Source: FACHB-T130 sp042747725
GTDB lineage: Bacteria; Cyanobacteriota; Cyanobacteriia; Cyanobacteriales; FACHB-T130
Direction of reading: 5' to 3'
NCBI RefSeq assembly: GCF_042747725.1
Contig: NZ_JBHZGO010000086.1
Location: 62,001-126,000, forward strand
DNA: 64,000 bases
Below, one piece after another: positions 25,143 to 32,949 of this stretch. How positions within the stretch are numbered: the first letter of the stretch is position 1; every line of letters starts with the position of its first letter. The position numbers and the translations under genes were made by a program. Below the pieces are notes generated by a model, which saw only the letters and a list, made by a program, of their open reading frames with translations, had not been told where the DNA came from and searched no databases.

Positions 25143-26546
25143 ATGAATCAAACTGATTTAGCTTTTACCCCAGCGATAGAACAGGCGCGGCTCATCCGCA
25201 GCAAACAAGTATCACCGCTAGAGTTGGTGGAACTTTACCTGGAACGCATTCAGAGACTAGATTCCCAACTGGGGAGTTATTTTACCGTCATGGCAGAAAT
25301 GGCGCTTGCCGATGCCAAGGCGAAAACGGAAGCATTGGCAGGCAACACAGAGCAATTTCCGCCCTTTTTTGGGGTACCCATTTCGATTAAAGACCTCAAC
25401 CCCGTTGCCGGTGTTCGCTGTACCTACGGAACAGCCGCGCTGATGGACAAAATCGCCGCTTATGATGATGCCGTGGTGACGCGGATTAAGCTGGCTGGAT
25501 TTACGATTCTCGGTAAGACAGCGACTTCTGAACTAGGTTCTTTCCCTTATACAGAACCTCCGGCGTTTCCACCCGCCCGGAATCCCTGGAATCTAGACTA
25601 TACACCAGGGGGATCGAGTGGTGGCGCAGCGGCGGCTATGGCGGCGGGATTGTGCGCTCTAGCTCAAGGTTCTGATGGCGGGGGTTCGGTGCGCGGTCCC
25701 GCCGCTTGTTGTGGTTTAGTCGGCATTAAGCCCTCAAGGGGTCGGGTGTCTTATGCACCCGTGGGCGATCATCTAAATGGCATTGCCACCAATGGCTGCT
25801 TGGCGCGTAACGTTGCCGATGCTGCCGCCCTTCTGGATGTCATGTCTGGTTATGTCACGGGCGATCCCTACTGGTTGCCCGATCCTGGAACGACTTTTCT
25901 GGCAGCAACTGCCCAAAAATTGGGGTCTTTGCGGATTGCTTTTTCCACAGCAATTCCCCCTATAGGCGAAGCCGATTCGGCATCTGGGCAAGCAGTCCAA
26001 AAAACTGTGCAATTGCTAGAAGAAATGGGTCATACCGTTGAACCCGGATGTCCCGATTTCACCGATTTGATCAAACCTTTTGCCAAAGTTTGGCAAGCTG
26101 GCGTGGCGGCGACGGGGATTCCTGGCGACTACCTGGAACCGATGAATCGCTGGATGTTAGAGCAATCCGGTTCCGTGGGTGAGTATTTGCAAGCGGTGAC
26201 TCAGATGCAAATTACGGCGCGGCGCATTGTTGCCTTTTTTGACAACTATGACGTTTTGGTACTGCCAATTTATATGCATCAGCCAATCCGGATTGGGGAG
26301 TGGGCGCACCTGAATCCGGAGGAAAGATTGCAGAAAATCATTCAGTGGATCGCGCCCTGTCCCCCATTCAATGCCACCGGACAGCCTGCAATCTCACTTC
26401 CGACTGGTTTTGACGCCAACGGGTTGCCAATCGGCGTGCAGTTGGTGGGACGCCCCGCTGACGAAACCACGTTGATTGCCCTTGCTGCACAACTAGAAGC
26501 TGCAAAACTTTGGAGCGATCGCCGCCCTGACTTTGCAGCGTCATAA
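25143..26546 (+). CDS. Amidase signature family hydrolase
   Basis: 467 residues. The Ser-cisSer-Lys triad is present: Lys83 in PISIKDLNP, cis-Ser158 in PGGSSGG and nucleophile Ser182 in GSDGGGSVRGPAACCG. It continues with GIKPSRGRVSYAP and the C-terminal FNATGQPAISLPTGF. It hydrolyses an amide bond, but substrate specificity cannot be read from sequence. It lacks the neighbours expected for a GatA subunit, so a stand-alone amidase is more likely. Confidence 0.9.
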   Translation: MNQTDLAFTPAIEQARLIRSKQVSPLELVELYLERIQRLDSQLGSYFTVMAEMALADAKAKTEALAGNTEQFPPFFGVPISIKDLNPVAGVRCTYGTAALMDKIAAYDDAVVTRIKLAGFTILGKTATSELGSFPYTEPPAFPPARNPWNLDYTPGGSSGGAAAAMAAGLCALAQGSDGGGSVRGPAACCGLVGIKPSRGRVSYAPVGDHLNGIATNGCLARNVADAAALLDVMSGYVTGDPYWLPDPGTTFLAATAQKLGSLRIAFSTAIPPIGEADSASGQAVQKTVQLLEEMGHTVEPGCPDFTDLIKPFAKVWQAGVAATGIPGDYLEPMNRWMLEQSGSVGEYLQAVTQMQITARRIVAFFDNYDVLVLPIYMHQPIRIGEWAHLNPEERLQKIIQWIAPCPPFNATGQPAISLPTGFDANGLPIGVQLVGRPADETTLIALAAQLEAAKLWSDRRPDFAAS

Positions 26547-26561
26547 AACCGATATCTGTTT

Positions 26562-26590
26562 CTCGTTCCCCAGCTGAGATGGGGAACGAG
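26562..26590 (+). terminator. Hairpin after the amidase gene
   Basis: Perfect 11-bp stem CTCGTTCCCCA / TGGGGAACGAG starting 15 bp after the stop. No T-run follows, so it may be a dispersed palindrome instead of a true terminator. Confidence 0.4.
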
Positions 26591-26747
26591 GCTAAATTAA
26601 GCCCCAATACAGTTTAAGGAAGCCATAGAAGCAGTGTCTATTGAATGCGCGATCGCGCCTTTACTTCAGACGCACTGGACGAGCATCAATAATTGCCAGG
26701 TGCTAGCTGGAAACGAACAGAACCAGAGTTATGCAAGATGTGAGCAA

Positions 26748-27836
26748 TTAACTTCTGCAAGCTTTTCCTCTAGGAGTCGCATCAGGATAAAAAGTAACAA
26801 TCGCATCTCGACTCTTGACAAAAACCGCCTTATAAGATTTCTTTGTCTCATCATCTTGCACTGTTAGAATGCAAGCTCCCTGAGCATTTCCCTGCGCTTT
26901 TAATGCTTTCGTTGCATCTATTAATATTTCTTTGGCATCGCTGACGAGAGCATAGCCTTTGATCTCATCCTTCCAACTTTGACCATCCTTTTTGATGAAT
27001 ATTCCTAGCGTATAAACTAACCCAGGAACCACCTCTTCTTTCTGCAAATTATTAGAAAGTCTCCCCCCAATTCCTTGTTCTTGCAATTCCCGATATCTGC
27101 CAAAAAAGTGCATTCCGCCAATCTTAGTTGACCCTTCGAGTTCACCGCAAAAAATATGTTCAAAGCCGCCTCTCTCAGACCAAGCAACTGTTAGATCGTC
27201 GAGAAATTCTGCTTCTGTGCTGCGGACGGCACGCAGTTTACCGCCTACCGCTTGTTGAATCTCTCGCAGTACATCTCGATTTTCTGACATCAATGTTTTG
27301 AAAGCACTTGCTGTAACTTGGCTGCCAATCGACCTGCAGGTTCTCAACACCGCTTGGTCAAAAACACTGAGTTGGGGTAATGGCGGTGTGATGTCTGCTT
27401 TTTGATGGCGCGGAAAGCCATGAAGCTCTAGGTTGTTAACATTATCAAAAAAGGGCAGTACTGATGTCGATGACTGCGTTACGGTGCCATTCGGTCGAGA
27501 ACTCGCATCTGTTGTGGGGGAAAAATTACCACAATCAGCACTAACCCAGCGGCGTTCTGGCTTAGCACCAGGGACTGCGATCTGAATAAACTTTCGCTTC
27601 GGAGAATTGAAGCCAACTGCTTGATAACGCTGACCGTTTGAGACTTGAATATTACCCGGATTGATCCCGTTAATTGCCCGTGGTGCTACACAAGTGCGTG
27701 TGGCGGTGAAGGTTCCAGAGGGTGGGACTTGAGCGTAAGCAGCCTCTATTGAGAGTAGCGGAATGATTCCGAGTAAGAAAATGGCAAATCTAAACATTGG
27801 GCTGGCGCTTAGACTAAGTAAAAAATTACGTTGCAT
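26748..27836 (-). CDS. Secreted protein with EndoU-like nuclease domain
   Basis: 362 residues from ATG 27836; a start at 27872 would add 12. Signal peptide about 1-38 (FAIFLLGIIPLLSIEAAYA). A Cys-containing N-terminal domain about 45-110 (TRTCVAPRAINGINPG, RRWVSADCGNF) is followed by a Ser/Thr-rich linker. The region from about 160 to the end resembles bacterial EndoU: GGFEHIFCGELEG (His), IGGMHFFGRYRELQ (His), with Lys-rich KDEIKGYALV later as candidate third residue. EndoU enzymes cut RNA at uridylates and several are secreted toxins. I see no neighbouring immunity gene, so the role is open. The next gene, a TPR protein, is divergent. Confidence 0.65.
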   Translation of the reverse strand: MQRNFLLSLSASPMFRFAIFLLGIIPLLSIEAAYAQVPPSGTFTATRTCVAPRAINGINPGNIQVSNGQRYQAVGFNSPKRKFIQIAVPGAKPERRWVSADCGNFSPTTDASSRPNGTVTQSSTSVLPFFDNVNNLELHGFPRHQKADITPPLPQLSVFDQAVLRTCRSIGSQVTASAFKTLMSENRDVLREIQQAVGGKLRAVRSTEAEFLDDLTVAWSERGGFEHIFCGELEGSTKIGGMHFFGRYRELQEQGIGGRLSNNLQKEEVVPGLVYTLGIFIKKDGQSWKDEIKGYALVSDAKEILIDATKALKAQGNAQGACILTVQDDETKKSYKAVFVKSRDAIVTFYPDATPRGKACRS

Positions 27837-28081
27837 AATTTTTAAGGTAAAAATCCGGAAGATTACGCTCATAGATGAGGGCGTTGACAGAGTATATTCA
27901 AGTGTTTTTATAAAAATCCGGACATTTATTGTAGGCTCCCTAAGCTATTGCTCTTTTCCAAAGTTTTTTACGTGGACAAGAGTTTATTTTACTTTACAGT
28001 CAAGCAGCAAAATATTAATTTTGGCAAGAAGATGACTTGTGGTTTTATGCTATTCTGAAAGTCTAAAATTAAGCTCTCGCT

Positions 28082-29893
28082 ATGGCAGAATACGGCAATT
28101 TGAAGAAGGCGATCGCATTGCTAGGGCAATCCCGCAGAGAGAAAAAGGCGAACAAAAGATTTTTTACTTTTAGTTTATTTCTGTTAAGTGTTTATTGTGT
28201 AAGTGTTAATTTTTACGGCTCCAAGGCTTTACTAGCTCAGCCAGCGCCGCAGCCACCGCTGGAGTTGAAGGACATTGATTACTGGGCGAGTTTGTGTGAC
28301 TTATTGGGGGACGAGAAGAAATATGCAGAAGCCGTCGCGGCTTGCGACCAAGCGATCGCTCTCGATCCCAAAAAGCCGAAAATCTGGACTGACCGAGTGG
28401 ATGGGCTGCTAGGACAAGCAAAATACACCGAAGCCCTGGTTTCCGCTGATAAGGCTATCCGCCTCAAACCCAACTATTCCCTGGCTTTGGCGGATCGGTG
28501 CATCGCCCTAGCCAACTTAGGCAAATATGAAGACGCGATCGCCTCTTGCGACAAAGCACTCAGAGGCGATGGAAATTGGGAGAACAATACGCCGCTCTTG
28601 GCTTGGTATAATAAAGGATTAGCGCAAAAGAAGTTGGGACAGAATACGGAGGCGATCGCTTCTTTTGACCAAGCCTTAGAAATAAAATCGGATTATTCTT
28701 TAGCTTTAGCGGATCGATGCGCCGCACTTTCTGCCTCCGGGCAATATTCCCAAGCGATCGCCGCTTGCGATCTGGCGCTTAAAAGTGATGCTGATTGGGG
28801 CGCTGGAACTCCAGCCGTCGCCTGGTACAACCGAGGCGTGGCGCTCAAAAAATTAAGTCAGTACCAAGAAGCGATCGCTTCTTACGATCAAGCTTTGGCG
28901 CTGAATCCCACAGACGCCACCGCTTGGACTGAACATGGCGTTTTGCTGTCGCTGGTGGGCAAGTACGCCCAAGCACTCCCCTCTCAGGAAATGGCAGTTA
29001 AATTGAGTCCCAGTTACTCTCTGGCGTTGGCGAACCAGTGCGCGACGCTAAACAAAGTCAGCAAGTACGAAGACGCCGCCGCCGCCTGCGATAAAGCATT
29101 GCAAGGAGATGGGAGATGGGGTGATTTAAGTCCATCATTAGCCTGGGATCAGCGGGGGAATGCCTTAGCCGGACAAGGCAAGTATGAAGAAGCATTAGCA
29201 TCTCACGATCGCGCGATCGGTCTTAACCCTGATTACCCTGAAGCTTGGAACAACCGCAGCGTTACCCTGTGGTTTTTGGGAAGATACTCCGAAGCGATCG
29301 TTTCTAGCGATCGCGCCACTACCCTCAATCCTAACTATGCCCAAGCTTGGTTCAACAAAGGCAGAATACTTAGGACAGTAAAAGACTATCCCAAGGCACT
29401 CGCCGCTTACGATCAAGCGATTAAGAATAGCGATCCGAACTTAAATCAATCGCTTCTTGCTGATATTTGGGCGAACCGAACTGTGGTGTTATGGCATTTG
29501 GGAAGATACCCCGAAGCCCTCGCCTCTAGCGATCGCGCCATTAGCCTCAATCCTGAATTATCTCAGGCTTGGTACAACCGAGGCGTCGTGTTAGTCGCTT
29601 TAGAACGGTATGAAGAAGCGATCGCAGCTTACGCCCAAGCGATTCGCATTACTCCCAATGATGCGAATATTCTGGCAGGTCGAGGCGTCGCCCTCTTGAT
29701 GTTAGATCGGTTAGAAGAAGCGATCGCTGTCTTTGATGAAGTTTTGAAACTCGATCCAAAAAACACCTTAGCGCTGGAAAACAAAACCCTAGCGACGCAA
29801 AAATTGACAGAAAAGAAGTTGGAAGAACAAAAGTTGGAAGAGGAAAAGAAAGAAAGCCTCCCGCCACCCAAAGTATTACCCATTAAGAAGTAA
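28082..29893 (+). CDS. Membrane-anchored or periplasmic TPR protein
   Basis: 603 residues. A signal or anchor helix near 25-50 (RFFTFSLFLLSVYCVSVNFYG) is followed by about 14 tetratricopeptide repeats from 65 to 575. Many contain the DRAIxLNPxxxxAWxNRG pattern; a Cys-containing variant (ASCDKAL, AACDLAL) occurs in the first half. The end is a Lys/Glu-rich coil (KLTEKKLEEQKLEEEKKE). It presumably acts as a protein-protein scaffold. No enzymatic domain is seen. No operon partners: the upstream EndoU gene is divergent and the next gene converges. Confidence 0.85.
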   Translation: MAEYGNLKKAIALLGQSRREKKANKRFFTFSLFLLSVYCVSVNFYGSKALLAQPAPQPPLELKDIDYWASLCDLLGDEKKYAEAVAACDQAIALDPKKPKIWTDRVDGLLGQAKYTEALVSADKAIRLKPNYSLALADRCIALANLGKYEDAIASCDKALRGDGNWENNTPLLAWYNKGLAQKKLGQNTEAIASFDQALEIKSDYSLALADRCAALSASGQYSQAIAACDLALKSDADWGAGTPAVAWYNRGVALKKLSQYQEAIASYDQALALNPTDATAWTEHGVLLSLVGKYAQALPSQEMAVKLSPSYSLALANQCATLNKVSKYEDAAAACDKALQGDGRWGDLSPSLAWDQRGNALAGQGKYEEALASHDRAIGLNPDYPEAWNNRSVTLWFLGRYSEAIVSSDRATTLNPNYAQAWFNKGRILRTVKDYPKALAAYDQAIKNSDPNLNQSLLADIWANRTVVLWHLGRYPEALASSDRAISLNPELSQAWYNRGVVLVALERYEEAIAAYAQAIRITPNDANILAGRGVALLMLDRLEEAIAVFDEVLKLDPKNTLALENKTLATQKLTEKKLEEQKLEEEKKESLPPPKVLPIKK

Positions 29894-29931
29894 CAAAGAA
29901 GGGGTTTATTGTAATACGTCCCTTAGTTCTG

Positions 29932-30142
29932 CTTAAAATGACATTTAGGAGTACAAACGGTGTGTTTATCAACTCAGGGCTGTTTCATTCCCACCCAGTC
30001 AATACGGTTCATTTAAAGTTAAAAATCCCAAATCTGCGTAGGTTGGGTTGAGGTACGAAACCCAACAAATGCTTATGCGTGTTGGGTTTCGTACCTCAAC
30101 CCAACCTACAACTTAAAATGACATTTAGGAGTACAAACGGTG
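29932..30142. repeat. 31-bp direct repeats flanking a 109-bp hairpin element (copy A)
   Basis: TTAAAATGACATTTAGGAG and ACAAACGGTG occur at 29932-29962 and again at 30112-30142, the second copy ending just before crtW. Similarity continues weakly into the crtW 3' end, so a tail of the gene seems duplicated. Between them, 30005-30113 is a hairpin with arms containing GTAGGTTGGGTTGAGG and CCTCAACCCAACCTAC; the same 109-bp unit lies inverted at 36023-36131. Confidence 0.8.
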
Positions 30143-30148
30143 ATTTAT

Positions 30149-30925
30149 CTAACTAGAAGCTGTCTGATTCATTCTGTAAGCTTCTGGTAGCTTCCACCAA
30201 GGAAGATGAGGATATTCGTGATGTTCCTCGTGGTAGCCAAAATGGTAACAGGTGATAAAAGACCAGAAAACAGGGAGAGCATTTGTTTGGGCGCGATGAG
30301 GATCTTTATAACCCTCTTGTGGCTCTCGATGAGGCAGAAAGGTACCAAAAAAGAATAATTGCACCGAACTCAAAATTGAAGGAATCACCCAAAATAAAGT
30401 CAAATTTATTTCTGGGATAGGCAGAGTGAAAGCAATCAGGTTATAGAAAGCCATTAAAGCAAACAAGCGTTTCCAGCTCCAATAACCTTTCATAAAGTGA
30501 AAGTACCAGGCAAAAAAGTTTTTATGCTGACTATTATGAAAATCAGGATCGAGTTTGCTTGCTGGGTGCTGGTGGTGTACCCCATGCTTTTTTAATAACT
30601 CGTCAAAAGAAAAGAATCCATACAACAATAATACGAATGAACCTATCAAGTTATTAATCTTACGGTTTTGAGGAAATACCACTCCATGCATTGCATCATG
30701 GGCGGTAATGAATAATCCTGTATAAAGAAACATTTGCCAAATGATGGCGGGGATTCTCCACACAGTAGGAATTTGCGACCAATCAAGGGAAAGTAAGAAA
30801 AGCAGACTGCTTGCCCAGATGCCAATAATAGCAAAAGCAATTACAAGTCCGATAATTGGATTTTCACTTCTTTCTATTCGCGGAAGTTTCGCTTGTTGCA
30901 CAGGTGCGCGTTCGAGCTGGATCAT
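30149..30925 (-). CDS. crtW: Beta-carotene ketolase, CrtW type (fatty-acid-desaturase-like)
   Basis: 258 residues from ATG 30925 (MIQLERAP); the longer frame from 30955 adds ten residues not expected. Converts beta-carotene to echinenone or canthaxanthin. The di-iron His boxes are clear: TAHDAMHG, HGVHHQHPAS, and YHFGYHEEHHEYPHLPWW. DPDFH follows the second box, as in cyanobacterial CrtW. Four membrane helices are seen (IIGLVIAFAIIGIWASSLLFLL onward). It is probably linked to photoprotection, matching the hli gene nearby. Confidence 0.9.
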   Translation of the reverse strand: MIQLERAPVQQAKLPRIERSENPIIGLVIAFAIIGIWASSLLFLLSLDWSQIPTVWRIPAIIWQMFLYTGLFITAHDAMHGVVFPQNRKINNLIGSFVLLLYGFFSFDELLKKHGVHHQHPASKLDPDFHNSQHKNFFAWYFHFMKGYWSWKRLFALMAFYNLIAFTLPIPEINLTLFWVIPSILSSVQLFFFGTFLPHREPQEGYKDPHRAQTNALPVFWSFITCYHFGYHEEHHEYPHLPWWKLPEAYRMNQTASS

Positions 30926-30955
30926 GCTTGTATAAATGTGTAGTTTTCCTTTCAA

Positions 30956-31290
30956 GCAAAAATTTAGGAGAGAATAGCGATCGCGCTTAGTTTACACGAT
31001 ACTCATCCTTCAAAAAATATCGAAAAAATATCGCTCTAGTGCAAGTCCCTCTGGGAAGAAAACTCTGTTGATGCTCGGTGGTCTGGATGAGATAGCGCTT
31101 CCTTTTTGTTAAATACTGTAAAAATAATATAACTATTGTAAAGGATTGCTGGTACTGCGATCCGAACCAGAGAGGTTTTTCCGCTGCCCTGACTGCACAT
31201 CAGTGGCAGCATCTGGATACTTGAGCGTCCGGCTGACAGATGTAGTATTTGTCTGCAACTGCCAGCCAGACGAGTCTTGCAGGTCAATAA
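30956..31290. other. Spacer between crtW and hli
   Basis: About 335 bp without a supported gene or repeat that I recognise. It would hold the crtW promoter and the end of the hli transcript. Confidence 0.4.
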
Positions 31291-31494
31291 TTAGCGGGTA
31301 TAGGAAATCAGGTGCAGCACGTCCCGGACAACGCTGTAGCCTGCCAGATCCCAAAGTACATAAGCTAAAAAGCCGATCATCGCCAAGCGCCCGTTCCATA
31401 GCTCAGCTTGGGGATTCCAGCCAAACAGAAAGGCATTGCGGTCTTTGCCATTGTACGCGCTAGCAACAGGAGGTAAATCAGTAGGGCTTTGCAT
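31291..31494 (-). CDS. High-light-inducible (Hlip/SCP-like) chlorophyll-binding protein
   Basis: 67 residues with the single-helix motif FGWNPQAELWNGRLAMIGFLAY. Glu, Asn and Arg of ExxNGRxAM are the chlorophyll ligands and helix-pairing residues. The helix continues through VLWDLAGYSVV. These thylakoid proteins protect photosystem II assembly and quench excess energy. Only 0.4 kb from crtW and on the same strand, which fits a light-stress context, although co-transcription is unlikely given the distance. Confidence 0.9.
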   Translation of the reverse strand: MQSPTDLPPVASAYNGKDRNAFLFGWNPQAELWNGRLAMIGFLAYVLWDLAGYSVVRDVLHLISYTR

Positions 31495-31761
31495 CGTTTA
31501 CATTCCTTAACAAATTGATTACGCATTCATCCTAGCTACCCAGCCAGTCACCGCTCTCTGCCTATAGTCCCAAACTGCATTTAATTCTCAAGGAAGATGA
31601 AAGGGGTTTTGGGCAAAGTAATCTATATCACAAAGTTAATCAAGATTTAGGTGAGCAGAATTACAGCAGTTTTTATCAAAAACTCTGACGAAAGCTAGAG
31701 GATTTCCCCATTTTTGTTGAACAAACTTAGAGAGCAAAGCAATATTATTTAAACTAACTCT

Positions 31762-32583
31762 ATGGCTTCCACGGTACTAATTACGGGTGCTTCTCAGGGC
31801 ATCGGCAAAGCAACCGCCCTCTTGTTTGCCCAGAAAGGATACGATCTTGTGATGGCAGCGCGTCAGGCTGACCGTTTGGAAGCGGCGGCACAGGAAGTGC
31901 GATCGCTCGGTCGAAAAGCCCTAGCTGTTCCCACTGATGTCACAGATCCGGAGCAAGTGAAAACCCTCGTTCACAAGGCGCTGGAAGAATATGGCACTAT
32001 CGATGTGCTGATCAATAATGCAGGTTGCTATATATCGGGGCCAGCAGAGTCGTTCTCCCTAGACGATTGGCACCAAGTTATAGACCTCAACCTTTGGGGA
32101 TATATTCATACAATTCACGCCCTATTACCTCATTTTATTGAGCGGAAGCGGGGCACGATTGTTAATCTGAGTTCCATCGGCGGCAAAGTACCCGTTCCTT
32201 ATCTCGTGCCTTACAATACCAGCAAGTTTGCTGTGACAGGATTGACCGAAGCGCTGCACTCGGAACTCGCACCCAAAGGCATTCATGTTTGTGGGATTTA
32301 CCCGAACTTAATCAAGAGTAGTTTGATGGAACGGGCAATCTTTCGAGGTAAGGATGCAGAAGATGCCCAAGCGCGTCGAGATCAGCTCAATCAGGTGCTG
32401 AGTACCCCGGTGGTGGAGAAGCCGGAGGATGTGGCAAAGGCAATTTGGGAGGCGGTGAAGCATCAGCGATCTGAGGTGTTGGTCGGTTCCGCAAAGCTAT
32501 CGAAGGCATCTTATAGTATGTTTCCCGGCTTTATGCAGTGGGTGTTTCGGAAAACCTTCCAGCTCAAAGACAAGGAAGCTTAG
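31762..32583 (+). CDS. Short-chain dehydrogenase/reductase
   Basis: 273 residues. Rossmann motif TGASQGIGKATA (about 7-18), DVTD at about 65, NNAG at about 90, catalytic Ser in NLSSIGG and YNTSK at about 155-159. The classical SDR fold with about 25 extra residues at the C-terminus (SKASYSMFPGFMQWVFRKTF) that may touch the membrane. NADP or NAD preference and substrate are unknown. The ATG follows a weak box, and the gene appears to be alone. Confidence 0.9.
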   Translation: MASTVLITGASQGIGKATALLFAQKGYDLVMAARQADRLEAAAQEVRSLGRKALAVPTDVTDPEQVKTLVHKALEEYGTIDVLINNAGCYISGPAESFSLDDWHQVIDLNLWGYIHTIHALLPHFIERKRGTIVNLSSIGGKVPVPYLVPYNTSKFAVTGLTEALHSELAPKGIHVCGIYPNLIKSSLMERAIFRGKDAEDAQARRDQLNQVLSTPVVEKPEDVAKAIWEAVKHQRSEVLVGSAKLSKASYSMFPGFMQWVFRKTFQLKDKEA

Positions 32584-32672
32584 CGATATCGCCCGTCCAT
32601 TCAGCAATCTCGGAAGACCCGAACCAACCCAATACAATTCGGTTAGTCAAAAGGCGCAAGAATTTTCGCTGC

Positions 32673-32785
32673 GTAGAGACGCGATTAATCGCGTCTCTAC
32701 AATCTATCTTGATTTAAGGAATCATCTTATCCGAACCGTATTGCTCCCCAACCCTCCCCGCAACGCTACCGTGTACACGGTAGCC
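32673..32785. repeat. Two short palindromes downstream of the SDR gene
   Basis: 32673-32700 is a perfect palindrome with arms GTAGAGACGCGA and TCGCGTCTCTAC; 32766-32785 is GCTACCGTGTACACGGTAGC. Both types recur in this window (near 23953, 58152 and 58288). They may stop transcription of the SDR gene, but their dispersal argues for repeat elements. Confidence 0.6.
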
Positions 32786-32854
32786 GCAACGGGGAGGGAG
32801 CCTGATTTTCTTGTTCCTAGGCTGTATTAAAATCGAGGCAAATTTTTATCATTA

Positions 32855-32949
32855 CAGGACTTACGCAACAGCATCACATCTGCCACCGCAACCACAGAGG
32901 GATTGAACCGACAAGAACGCTATATGTATAAACTTTGCGTAAGTCCTGA
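32855..32949. repeat. Palindromic MITE-like element, copy 3 of 6 (family A)
   Basis: CAGGACTTACGCAA to TTGCGTAAGTCCTGA, 95 bp. Its last base directly abuts the stop codon of the CHAT gene on the minus strand, so transcripts of that gene end in a strong hairpin. Confidence 0.85.

Noticed and set aside
31146..31463. 105-codon plus-strand frame
   Set aside because: It lies over the high-light-inducible gene on the other strand, whose motif is unmistakable.
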